In this document: positions 15,899-23,595 of the stretch, piece after piece
How positions within the stretch are numbered: position 1 is the first letter of the stretch
How the letters are laid out: each line of letters begins with the position of its first letter
Assembly (NCBI RefSeq): GCF_018860755.1
Contig: NZ_JAHKPW010000010.1
Coordinates: forward strand, 1,454-47,298
DNA length: 45,845 bases
Source of the DNA: Colwellia sp. D2M02
GTDB lineage: Bacteria > Pseudomonadota > Gammaproteobacteria > Enterobacterales > Alteromonadaceae
Reading direction: 5' to 3'
Made by a program: the position numbers and the translations under genes
The notes under the pieces: model-generated
What the model was told of the DNA's origin: nothing
What the model saw: only the letters and a program-made list of their open reading frames with translations
The model's database searches: none

Positions 15899-17581
15899 AT
15901 GGCTCAGCCACTACCAGACAAATTCATAATGTCGATGCACCGCGTTAGTAAAGTGGTGCCTCCTAAACGTACTATTTTAAAAGACATTTCGTTATCATTT
16001 TTCCCTGGCGCTAAAATCGGTGTTTTAGGCTTAAATGGCTCAGGTAAATCTACCCTACTTCGCATTATGGCTGGTGTTGACACCGATTTTGAAGGTGAAG
16101 CTAAAGCACTAAGCGGTACTAACATTGGTTATTTACCTCAAGAGCCGGTTTTAGACGAAGAAAAAACAGTTCGTGAAATTGTCGAAGAAGCCGTTGCTAC
16201 GGTAAAAAATGCCTTAAAACGCCTTGATGAAGTGTATAACGAGTATGCAGCTGAAGGCGCTGACTTTGACGCTTTAGCAAAAGAACAAGGTGAGCTTGAA
16301 GACATTATTAATACTCAAGATGGCCATAATATTGACAACGTATTAGAGCGTGCTGCAGACGCATTACGTTTACCGCCTTGGGAACAGCAAGTAAAGGTAC
16401 TTAGTGGTGGTGAGCGTCGCCGTGTTGCACTTTGTCGCTTATTACTGCAAAAACCCGACATGCTATTACTTGATGAGCCAACCAACCACTTAGATGCAGA
16501 GTCTGTTGCTTGGTTAGAGCGTTTCTTACACGACTATTCTGGAACTGTGGTAGCCATTACCCATGATAGATATTTCTTAGATAATGTTGCGGGTTGGATT
16601 TTAGAGCTTGACCGTGGCCATGGTATTCCATGGGAAGGTAACTACTCATCATGGCTTGAGCAAAAAGATGCTCGCTTAGAGCAAGAAAGCAAAGCAGAGA
16701 GTGCTCTACAAAAAACCATTAAGCAAGAGCTTGAGTGGGTACGTTCAAACCCAAAAGCTCGTCAATCTAAAAGTAAAGCGCGTATGGATCGTTTTGAAGA
16801 ACTTAATAGTCAAGATCATCAAAAACGTAACGAAACTAATGAACTTTATATTCCACCTGGCCCACGTTTAGGTGATAAAGTTTTAGATGTTAAAAATCTA
16901 ACTAAATCTTTCGGCGATAGAGTGCTTATCGACGATTTAAGTTTTAGTATTCCTAAAGGGGCGATTGTTGGTATTATTGGGCCAAATGGCGCGGGTAAAT
17001 CCACTTTATTTAAAATGATGTCAGGCGCTGAAAAACCTGACTCAGGAGAAGTAACTTTAGGTGATACCGTAAAGTTAGCCAGCGTTGATCAGTTCCGTGA
17101 TGACATGGATAATAGCAAAACTGTTTATCAAGAAATCTCTCAAGACCACGATATTTTACAAATTGGTAACTTTGAAATTCCAAGTCGTGCTTATGTGAGT
17201 CGTTTTAACTTTAAGGGTAACGATCAACAAAAGATCATTGGTGATTTATCAGGTGGTGAGCGTAACCGTGTTCATTTAGCAAAACTTGTACAAACCGGTG
17301 GCAACTTATTATTACTTGATGAGCCAACCAACGACTTAGATGTTGAAACGTTACGTGCACTTGAAGAAGCATTACTCGAGTTCCCTGGTTGTGCAATGGT
17401 TATCTCTCATGACCGTTGGTTCTTAGACCGTATCGCCACACATATTTTAGACTACCGCGATGAAGGTAAAATTAACTTCTATGAAGGTAACTTTACCGAT
17501 TATGAAGCATGGTTAAAGAAAACATTAGGCCCTGCAGCAACTGAACCGCACAGAATAAAGTATAAAAAAATCAGCGCATAA
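15899..17581 (+). CDS. ettA: EttA, energy-dependent translational throttle (ABC-F)
   Basis: EttA binds the ribosomal E site and gates entry of 70S initiation complexes into elongation according to the ATP/ADP ratio. The 560-aa protein has two ABC domains and no membrane segments. Domain 1 has Walker A GLNGSGKST, signature LSGGERRRV and Walker B LLLLDEPTNHLD. Domain 2 has GPNGAGKST, LSGGERNRV and LLLLDEPTNDLD. The linker contains RSNPKARQSKSKARMDRFEEL, the P-site tRNA interaction motif typical of ABC-F proteins. The opening MHRVSKVVPPKRTILKDISL closely resembles E. coli EttA. A strong terminator follows. Confidence 0.96.
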   Translation: MAQPLPDKFIMSMHRVSKVVPPKRTILKDISLSFFPGAKIGVLGLNGSGKSTLLRIMAGVDTDFEGEAKALSGTNIGYLPQEPVLDEEKTVREIVEEAVATVKNALKRLDEVYNEYAAEGADFDALAKEQGELEDIINTQDGHNIDNVLERAADALRLPPWEQQVKVLSGGERRRVALCRLLLQKPDMLLLDEPTNHLDAESVAWLERFLHDYSGTVVAITHDRYFLDNVAGWILELDRGHGIPWEGNYSSWLEQKDARLEQESKAESALQKTIKQELEWVRSNPKARQSKSKARMDRFEELNSQDHQKRNETNELYIPPGPRLGDKVLDVKNLTKSFGDRVLIDDLSFSIPKGAIVGIIGPNGAGKSTLFKMMSGAEKPDSGEVTLGDTVKLASVDQFRDDMDNSKTVYQEISQDHDILQIGNFEIPSRAYVSRFNFKGNDQQKIIGDLSGGERNRVHLAKLVQTGGNLLLLDEPTNDLDVETLRALEEALLEFPGCAMVISHDRWFLDRIATHILDYRDEGKINFYEGNFTDYEAWLKKTLGPAATEPHRIKYKKISA

Positions 17582-17601
17582 TATAGCTCAATAAAACCGA
17601 T

Positions 17602-17642
17602 AAAAAGGCAGGTAAAATCATTATTTTACCTGCCTTTTTAAT
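17602..17642 (+). terminator. Terminator after ettA
   Basis: A 17-bp perfect stem (17602-17618 with 17623-17639) around a four-base loop has A5 on its 5' side and T5 on its 3' side. Confidence 0.88.
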
Positions 17643-17705
17643 TTTTACTTTTTAATAAAAGCCAGCTATGCTAAATACACACTTCCTTAGTATGTATTGG
17701 TTTCA

Positions 17706-18074
17706 ATGGAAAATAGACGACAATTTACACGAATATTATTTTCGATCAAAGCAGCGCTACACATTGAAGACAGGGTTTATGAAGTAGCGCTTCATGATAT
17801 ATCACTTAATGGCGCATTAGTTACGGTTAAAGACTCAAGTGATGTTTTAAAAGGTAAACTTGGCACCTTAGAGTTCTTCCTTTCTGATGGTGAGTCTAAA
17901 GTAACCATGCACATTGCCGTTGTTCATGAGCATGAACACGAAACAGGCATACGTTGCAACGCTATCGATATTGACAGCGTCACGCACTTAAGACGCTTAG
18001 TAGAGCTCAATTTAGGTAATGATGAACAACTGAGTAGAGAGCTAAGCCAATTATCACGTTTACCTGACAATTAA
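17706..18074 (+). CDS. PilZ-domain protein
   Basis: A single-domain cytoplasmic protein of 122 aa. The N-terminal RRQFTR matches the RxxxR part of the cyclic-di-GMP binding signature and DISLNGALV matches the (D/N)xSxxG part, so c-di-GMP binding is likely. Such stand-alone PilZ proteins act as effectors in motility or surface behaviour, but the target cannot be read from context. The start is set at the ATG at 17706; a TTG at 17697 is an alternative and neither has a strong ribosome site. gcvR follows after 55 bases. Confidence 0.85.
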   Translation: MENRRQFTRILFSIKAALHIEDRVYEVALHDISLNGALVTVKDSSDVLKGKLGTLEFFLSDGESKVTMHIAVVHEHEHETGIRCNAIDIDSVTHLRRLVELNLGNDEQLSRELSQLSRLPDN

Positions 18075-18129
18075 CTTATCAGACAATCACTTATCAAAAA
18101 ATATACTCTCAAATAATTAAGGACACTGA

Positions 18130-18627
18130 ATGAATCACCTTATCATTTCTTGTATTGGCCCAGATAAAAGCGGTCTAGTTGATACTTTATCTAAAATAGT
18201 CCGTGAAAATCATGGTAATTGGCAGGTCAGTAGTTTACATCACCTCTCTGGTTTTTTTGCTGGTGTTATCGAAGTGGCAGTAGAGCAGCAATATAGCGAA
18301 GCATTAACCTCAGCGTTAAAAACAATACCGGGCTTATCATGTCAAATTGAGCTTGCAGAGCCTAATATTCCAACCGTTGAAAGTAACTTAGTGCTTGATA
18401 TTACTGCCAATGATAGAGCTGGTATTATTCAAGAGCTCTCTTCAGTAATTCACCATAACGGTGGTAACTTATTAAAATTAGTTAGCGCACAAGATAACGC
18501 TCCCCATACTGGACAAGCCATCTTCAAAGCGAAAGTAAAAATAGCCTTAGCTGCGCATGATATAGATCCGTTAATTAGTGCCTTAGAAGATACTGCAGAT
18601 GATTTAATGGTAGACATCAGCCGTTAG
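18130..18627 (+). CDS. gcvR: GcvR-like ACT-domain protein
   Basis: The 165-aa protein consists of two ACT domains (about residues 1-80, starting NHLIISCIGPDKSGLVDTLS; and 85-165, with NDRAGIIQELSSVIHHNGGN). This is the layout of GcvR, which in E. coli binds GcvA and represses the glycine cleavage genes in the absence of glycine. It is somewhat shorter than E. coli GcvR (about 190 aa), and no gcvA or gcvTHP gene is near, so the regulatory role is inferred. AGGAC lies a short distance upstream of the ATG. Confidence 0.75.
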   Translation: MNHLIISCIGPDKSGLVDTLSKIVRENHGNWQVSSLHHLSGFFAGVIEVAVEQQYSEALTSALKTIPGLSCQIELAEPNIPTVESNLVLDITANDRAGIIQELSSVIHHNGGNLLKLVSAQDNAPHTGQAIFKAKVKIALAAHDIDPLISALEDTADDLMVDISR

Positions 18628-18691
18628 CTTCACCTATGGCTCTATTAATAGCTTCCACTAATCTAGCTGATTATTTAAGTAACTTACCAAC

Positions 18692-18722
18692 AAAAATGCC
18701 ACGTTAATACGTGGCATTTTTA
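18692..18722. terminator. Bidirectional terminator between gcvR and pstS
   Basis: AAAAATGCCACGT and ACGTGGCATTTTT form a 13-bp stem with a TAAT loop between convergent genes, with A-rich and T-rich ends that suit both directions. Confidence 0.88.
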
Positions 18723-18759
18723 GTAGAGTGAGTTTATTAATAAACTTACTTTACTAAGC

Positions 18760-19740
18760 TTAAAGTGTTAGCCCTAATTTTTTGAATTCTTTCTCTACCA
18801 CTGAGTTAGGCAAAGGAATATAGCCATCTTTTTCAACTATTTTTTGACCTGACTTAGATAAAATCAGCTTCAAAAACTCAGCTTCCATTGGTGCTAATGG
18901 TTTATTAGGGTGTTTATTTACATAAATATATAAGTAACGAGATAATGGGTATTTACCTGAAACCGCATTCTCCATCGTCGCTTCAATAAATTCACTGCCT
19001 TTTTTAGCTAAAGGTAGTGCTCTTACGCCTGATGTTCTATAACCAATACCTGAATACCCAATACCGTTAAGTGATGCCGAAACAGACTGTACTACAGAAG
19101 CTGAGCCAGGTTGTTCATTAACATTATTTTTAAAGTCACCTTTACATAGTGCTTTCTTTTTAAAATATCCGTATGTACCTGATACTGAGTTACGACCATA
19201 CAATTGAATATCTTTGCCAACCCAAGCACCAGTTAAATCTAAATCTCCCCAGCGTTCAACACTCTCATTTAAACCACATTTACGATTATTTGAAAAAATG
19301 GCATCAACTTGTGCTATCGACAAACCTTCTAATGGATTGTCTTTATGTACAAAAACTGCCAGAGCATCAATGGCAACTCTGACGCGAGTTGGCTTGTAAC
19401 CGTAACGCTTTTGAAATGCCTCTATTTCTCGCGACTTCATTTTACGACTCATTGGGCCTAAGTTTGATGTAGCCTCAGTTAAGGCTGGTGGCGCAGTAGA
19501 TGATCCAGCCGCTTGAATCTGTATATTTACATTTGGATATATACGTTTAAAGTCTTCTGCCCAAAAAGTCATCATATTCGCTAATGTGTCAGAGCCAACC
19601 GATGATACATTGCCAGAAATACCGCTTACTTTTTTATATTCAGGTAAAGCTTCATCTAATGCCGCTGCTGATAAACTTACGCTACTTGCTAATGTCATTG
19701 CTGCCAAATTCATTGCCGTAAATATTTTCTTTAAACCCAT
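18760..19740 (-). CDS. pstS: PstS-like periplasmic phosphate-binding protein
   Basis: The protein binds phosphate in the periplasm for uptake by a PstCAB transporter. The 326-aa product has a signal peptide (about residues 1-26, ending SLSAAA). It carries PstS/PBP-like motifs: [34 protein letters not shown] (the phosphate-contacting Ser/Thr region) and [13 protein letters not shown]. The ATG at 19740 is used because GGAG lies six bases upstream; a TTG at 19752 would overlap it. A Pho box and a TATAAT precede it. pstCAB genes do not follow: the next gene is gcvR, convergent, with a terminator between, so the transporter must be encoded elsewhere. Confidence 0.9.
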   Translation of the reverse strand: MGLKKIFTAMNLAAMTLASSVSLSAAALDEALPEYKKVSGISGNVSSVGSDTLANMMTFWAEDFKRIYPNVNIQIQAAGSSTAPPALTEATSNLGPMSRKMKSREIEAFQKRYGYKPTRVRVAIDALAVFVHKDNPLEGLSIAQVDAIFSNNRKCGLNESVERWGDLDLTGAWVGKDIQLYGRNSVSGTYGYFKKKALCKGDFKNNVNEQPGSASVVQSVSASLNGIGYSGIGYRTSGVRALPLAKKGSEFIEATMENAVSGKYPLSRYLYIYVNKHPNKPLAPMEAEFLKLILSKSGQKIVEKDGYIPLPNSVVEKEFKKLGLTL

Positions 19741-19803
19741 GGTTATCTCCAATAAGAATTTTCTATGTCTTGATTAACAACACTATAAGAACTTTATGTG
19801 ACA

Positions 19804-19835
19804 ATTATATTTAAACAATATGACACTAATATGAC
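19804..19835 (-). promoter_or_regulatory. Pho box and -10 of pstS
   Basis: On the minus strand two GTCATATT half-sites (ATGAC on the plus strand at 19831-19835 and 19820-19824) are spaced 11 bases apart, the spacing bound by PhoB. TATAAT at 19804-19809 follows at a distance where the Pho box replaces the -35 element. It sits about 60-95 bases before the pstS start. Confidence 0.88.
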
Positions 19836-19862
19836 GAGATGTTGTTTTTATAATAAATAGAC

Positions 19863-19896
19863 GAGTAACTTAGTGCTGGTTGGCTTTAAGTTACTC
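19863..19896. repeat. Inverted repeat between phoR and pstS
   Basis: GAGTAACTTA (19863-19872) and TAAGTTACTC (19887-19896) form a 10-bp stem with a 14-base loop, 55 bases after the phoR stop codon. It may end or attenuate the phoBR transcript, but a T-run is lacking. Confidence 0.35.
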
Positions 19897-19950
19897 TTAA
19901 GTAAAAACGATACTGAACGGCATGCTCAGCATTAAGAATAGGTAATATAG

Positions 19951-21261
19951 TTACTTGGTTTTATTAGTAGCGGTAAGTGTACTAGGATCAAAAAAAATCG
20001 TAAATTCACTACCTTGTCCCCAATGACTATTAATCACCAACTCTGCTTGATGATGGTGTAAAACATGTTTAACTATCGCAAGGCCTAAACCTGAGCCACC
20101 GGTATCTCGAGAGCGAGATCGATCAATACGATAAAAGCGCTCTGTTAGTCGGTTTAAGTGCTCTGGCTTTATCCCATCGCCATTATCTTTCACTGAAAAT
20201 TTCGCTTTATTACCCTCTTTTTCCCAACTGACCGCTATTTCTCCATGAGGAGGCGTATAGGCAATAGCGTTAGATAATAAATTAGAACATGCGCTTTTAA
20301 GCTCGGTTTCGATTCCCATAACGGCAACATCAGTCGCTATATTTAACGTGATTTTATGCTGCTTTTCTTGATTAAGCCATTTAGCATCATCCACGAGCGT
20401 ACTAATTAAATACGCCATATTAACTGGCTGCTTCTCATCATCATTATTATTTTCAACTTTAGACAAGTTAAGCAACTGTTCAACAAGTCGGTCCATTCGA
20501 GATACTTGCCCCTCAATGGTTGAAAACGCTTTTTGCCAATGTGCGTCAAAGTCCTCTTCCGATGACTGGATCATTTCTACATAACCACGTACAACTGTCA
20601 GCGGCGTTTTCAGTTCGTGTGATACATTAGCAACAAAATCACGACGCATCTGCTCTAAGCGATGAATATTTGAAATATCTCGAGCAAGTAACAAAACGTT
20701 TTCACTGCCATAAGCCATTAAACGAATTTCTAATTGCACTTCACCATTTACAGGAGAAACAACTAAACAAGGGGAATCAAAAGACTCCTTACTTAAGTAA
20801 TCAGCAAATTCAGGCGCCCGTAATAAATTATCAATACGTTGCCCAAAATCGCTTGGCCAACGAACTCCCAAAATTCTTTGGGCTTTTTTGTTAGCCCACT
20901 CAATAGTTAACTCTTGTGTCAACATGAGAGCTGCATCAGGCAATGCTTCAGCACCATCACGAAAACGGCGTATTTTTTCATTTTGTTGTTTTTGTTTAGC
21001 TCTTTGTTGCCTAATTTGTCGGTATAAGCCGTCATAAATAATGCCCCATATCCCTTGAGATTGCGGAGGAGAAATAGCCTTTGACTGCCACAGCCAATTA
21101 ATCAGTTTAAAGAGGTGATGGTAATGCCATGTTAATACAAAGACAGTTGCCAATAGCATTACCAGTAAAGTATGCCCAATAAGATAACCAAGAGCGGCAC
21201 TAATAATAAAGAGATAAATTAGTCGTAAAACAATACGACGCATAGATAAACGGAAATACAT
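19951..21261 (-). CDS. phoR: PhoR, phosphate-regulon sensor histidine kinase
   Basis: PhoR senses phosphate sufficiency through the Pst system and phosphorylates PhoB when phosphate is scarce. The 436-aa protein has two membrane segments near the N-terminus (about residues 9-46) with hardly any periplasmic loop, as in E. coli. A PAS-like domain follows (about 100-195), then a HisKA domain with His215 in NVSHELKTPL, and a HATPase domain with NLLSNAIAYTP, DNGDGI and GGSGLGLAIVKH. It lies 55 bases after phoB on the same strand and is probably co-transcribed with it. AGG five bases before the ATG supports the start. Confidence 0.95.
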   Translation of the reverse strand: MYFRLSMRRIVLRLIYLFIISAALGYLIGHTLLVMLLATVFVLTWHYHHLFKLINWLWQSKAISPPQSQGIWGIIYDGLYRQIRQQRAKQKQQNEKIRRFRDGAEALPDAALMLTQELTIEWANKKAQRILGVRWPSDFGQRIDNLLRAPEFADYLSKESFDSPCLVVSPVNGEVQLEIRLMAYGSENVLLLARDISNIHRLEQMRRDFVANVSHELKTPLTVVRGYVEMIQSSEEDFDAHWQKAFSTIEGQVSRMDRLVEQLLNLSKVENNNDDEKQPVNMAYLISTLVDDAKWLNQEKQHKITLNIATDVAVMGIETELKSACSNLLSNAIAYTPPHGEIAVSWEKEGNKAKFSVKDNGDGIKPEHLNRLTERFYRIDRSRSRDTGGSGLGLAIVKHVLHHHQAELVINSHWGQGSEFTIFFDPSTLTATNKTK

Positions 21262-21316
21262 AGTTGCCTAAAGGTTATCTTATTGAGTGAAAGTAAAACA
21301 GCGTTGTGAATTACAA

Positions 21317-22018
21317 CTACGCTGTTTTAGTGAGCTTTCCAGAAAAGCGATAACCAGCACCACGTACCGTTTGAATAAAGTCTTCATGACCATTACCTGA
21401 AATGGCTTTTCTTAAGCGTCTAATATGCACATCAACGGTACGATCTTCAACATAAACATTAGTCCCCCAAACATTATCAAGTAATTGTTCACGGGAATAA
21501 ACTCGCTCAGTGTGTGTCATAAAGAAGTGCAATAAACGAAATTCAGTTGGTCCTAAGTCTAAATGCTCATCATTAATTGCAACGCGATGAGCAACGGGGT
21601 CTAGCTTCAAACCATGAAACTCAACATCTTCCTCTAATGAGGTTGGGGATACACGACGAATTACCGCTTTAATACGCGCAATAAGCTCTTTCGGTGAAAA
21701 AGGCTTAGTAATATAATCGTCAATTCCCGCTTCAAACCCTGCAACTTTATCATCTTCATCTGCTCGCGCGGTCAACATAATAATAGGAATATTACGGGTG
21801 TACTCACTTTGTTTTAATTTTTTAGCTAATTTTACGCCTGTCCCCCCTGGCAGCATCCAATCGAGTAAAATTAGATCTGGGTAGGGCTCATTTACTTTCT
21901 GTAAGGCTTGGTCAATGTCACACGCCTCAATCGCATTAAAACCATTTTGTTCAAGCACAAAAGTGATCATTTCCCTGATCGGGGTTTCATCTTCCACAAC
22001 TAAAATTTGACGACTCAT
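21317..22018 (-). CDS. phoB: PhoB, phosphate-regulon response regulator
   Basis: PhoB binds Pho boxes to activate phosphate-starvation genes. The 233-aa protein has a receiver with the acidic pair E9/D10, phospho-acceptor D53 (LLDWMLPGG) and the switch [15 protein letters not shown]. An OmpR-type winged helix follows (about residues 130-230, ending [31 protein letters not shown]). The ATG at 22018 has AGGA seven bases upstream; a GTG at 22024 is too close to that site. Its own upstream region carries a Pho box, so autoregulation is expected. Confidence 0.96.
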   Translation of the reverse strand: MSRQILVVEDETPIREMITFVLEQNGFNAIEACDIDQALQKVNEPYPDLILLDWMLPGGTGVKLAKKLKQSEYTRNIPIIMLTARADEDDKVAGFEAGIDDYITKPFSPKELIARIKAVIRRVSPTSLEEDVEFHGLKLDPVAHRVAINDEHLDLGPTEFRLLHFFMTHTERVYSREQLLDNVWGTNVYVEDRTVDVHIRRLRKAISGNGHEDFIQTVRGAGYRFSGKLTKTA

Positions 22019-22080
22019 ATACACATCCTGATAAATATTACCGTACGAGTAAGTTGGCTATACTTTAATATGTTTAGTAT

Positions 22081-22097
22081 AACTGGTCTAACCCGTT
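22081..22097 (+). promoter_or_regulatory. FadR-like 17-bp site upstream of phoB
   Basis: AACTGGTCTAACCCGTT matches the E. coli FadR operator pattern AACTGGTCxGACCTGTT at all but two defined positions. It lies between the Pho box and the phoB start. A FadR protein in this organism is not shown, so this is a resemblance only. Confidence 0.3.
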
Positions 22098-22146
22098 AAC
22101 ATAATAACTTGGTAGTAGCTTAGTAATAACATTGTGCAAAAACTAG

Positions 22147-22162
22147 ATGACACTTTTATGAC
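22147..22162 (-). promoter_or_regulatory. Pho box upstream of phoB
   Basis: Two GTCAT half-sites on the minus strand (ATGAC at 22158-22162 and 22147-22151) are exactly 11 bases apart, reading GTCATAAAAGTGTCATCTAG. They lie about 130 bases before the phoB start and indicate PhoB autoregulation. Confidence 0.82.
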
Positions 22163-22214
22163 AAAAGTAAAACTTTATGCTTTCTAGCAAAAATTAAATT
22201 TCTACTCGCCCGTA

Positions 22215-22252
22215 AAATATAAAAATCGTTAATAACAATGTTATTAACGATT
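22215..22252 (-). terminator. Terminator after the porin gene
   Basis: AATCGTTAATAAC (22224-22236) pairs with GTTATTAACGATT (22240-22252). On the minus strand the stem is followed by TTTTTATATTTT, placing it as the end of the porin transcript and separating it from phoB. Confidence 0.78.
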
Positions 22253-22288
22253 CAAATAAACAAAGATCTCATACTTACATCAGTATCA

Positions 22289-23287
22289 TTAAAACTTTTG
22301 TTCCATTCCTATTGCGAAATATGTTCCTTCCTCCGCCAGTACATAAGTAAAGCCATCATCGGCAAGGTAATTGTTCCCTTCCCTATCTGTGTACCAAGCA
22401 TAAATTTTAGTATTTTTACCTAGTTTATAATCTGCTCCCACACTAATAGAGTCTGCGCCAGCAAATTCCTGATACTCTACTTTCGCCAGAACTTTACCTA
22501 ATTTGTACGAGGCATTCACGGCATAACCGTTTTCAGCCTTACCTGTTGAGCCAACCTCACTATCAACAAACATAGCACCAAAGCGCATATCGCCCAATTG
22601 ATACATACCTGTAATACGCGTATTCGCTAATGCCTCTGTTGACTTTGTACCATCTGTACGTTTAAAGCCAACGGGCATATTTTCATCGTGGGCAATTGAT
22701 AAAAAGAAATCATCTTTTTTCAAGTTAAGATCACCAAAAAAAACACCAACTGAATAAGGGTCATCAGCATCACGATCATCTGAAATAATATAACTCGTTA
22801 AAAACTGCAGCTTACTAAAAACGGGTGACTTATAAGTAATTGCATCGGATACTCTATTTTCACCAATAAACAAATGCTTTAAGTCCCCCTCATAGTCATT
22901 GAATAAATCAAACTTACCTTGTGACACTTTCAACGCGGTATCAGAACGACCTACGGTTAACTCACCAAAGTTCCCTCTAATACCAACCCATTGGTTTCTT
23001 GCCGTTAAGGTATCTTTATCATCATCATTAACATTCACTTGCCATTCTAATAGATAAATAGCGGTTAGGCCGTGATCTAATGTGTACTGCCCCTTTACAC
23101 CAACTCGCGAGGCATTACTTTTCATTTCATTAAAAGAGTCATCACCTTCTTCTGTTGCCTGAATAGAAATATTTAACTTACCGTAAAAATCAATGATCTC
23201 TTCTTCTTGTTCTTTTTCAGCTGCAATTGCCGAAAGAGAGAGAGCTGAGCTCATCGCTAATACCATATACTTTTTTAATAATTTCAT
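22289..23287 (-). CDS. Gram-negative porin, probably phosphate-starvation induced
   Basis: This is an outer-membrane general-porin family protein of 332 aa. It has a signal peptide (residues 1-22, ending SAIA) and a mature start with the porin pattern IIDFYGKLNISIQ. The NQWVGIRGNFGELTVGRSDTALK segment, typical of porins near the eyelet, lies at about residues 85-110, and the C-terminus ends YFAIGMEQKF with terminal Phe. The promoter region carries three PhoB half-sites in 11-bp register, so it likely serves phosphate or polyphosphate entry, like PhoE in role though not necessarily in sequence. It has its own terminator before phoB. Confidence 0.88.
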   Translation of the reverse strand: MKLLKKYMVLAMSSALSLSAIAAEKEQEEEIIDFYGKLNISIQATEEGDDSFNEMKSNASRVGVKGQYTLDHGLTAIYLLEWQVNVNDDDKDTLTARNQWVGIRGNFGELTVGRSDTALKVSQGKFDLFNDYEGDLKHLFIGENRVSDAITYKSPVFSKLQFLTSYIISDDRDADDPYSVGVFFGDLNLKKDDFFLSIAHDENMPVGFKRTDGTKSTEALANTRITGMYQLGDMRFGAMFVDSEVGSTGKAENGYAVNASYKLGKVLAKVEYQEFAGADSISVGADYKLGKNTKIYAWYTDREGNNYLADDGFTYVLAEEGTYFAIGMEQKF

Positions 23288-23355
23288 ACGCTATACCTTA
23301 ATTATACTAACTATTTTACTTGTTGACTCATCAAATATTAAGTAAAGATGACTAA

Positions 23356-23397
23356 TTAATAATGATTTTATGACTGTTTCATTACAGTAATATGACA
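23356..23397 (-). promoter_or_regulatory. Triple Pho-box half-sites and -10 of the porin gene
   Basis: On the minus strand TGTCAT, TGTAAT and AGTCAT units recur at exact 11-bp steps (plus-strand ATGAC/ATTAC at 23392, 23381 and 23370). TATTAA (23356-23361) follows eight bases after the last unit. The middle unit is one base off. Confidence 0.82.
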
Positions 23398-23595
23398 CGG
23401 CATTAATTAATCTTATTGCACATCTAAAAATAGAGACATAAATTATCGCTATCAATATGTTTTCAATAACATTTGGATCAAGTACAGTGGTTACTTAAAG
23501 AATTTTAGACCATTGTTTTTATTTTCGCGCATTATTAATGAAAACTAGCTAAAATTAGTACAACTTAAATGAGATCAGAGAAGTAAGTAAACTCA

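Noticed and set aside
18075..18129. Glycine riboswitch before gcvR
   Set aside because: The gap is only 55 bases, too short for a glycine aptamer, and no characteristic paired elements are seen.
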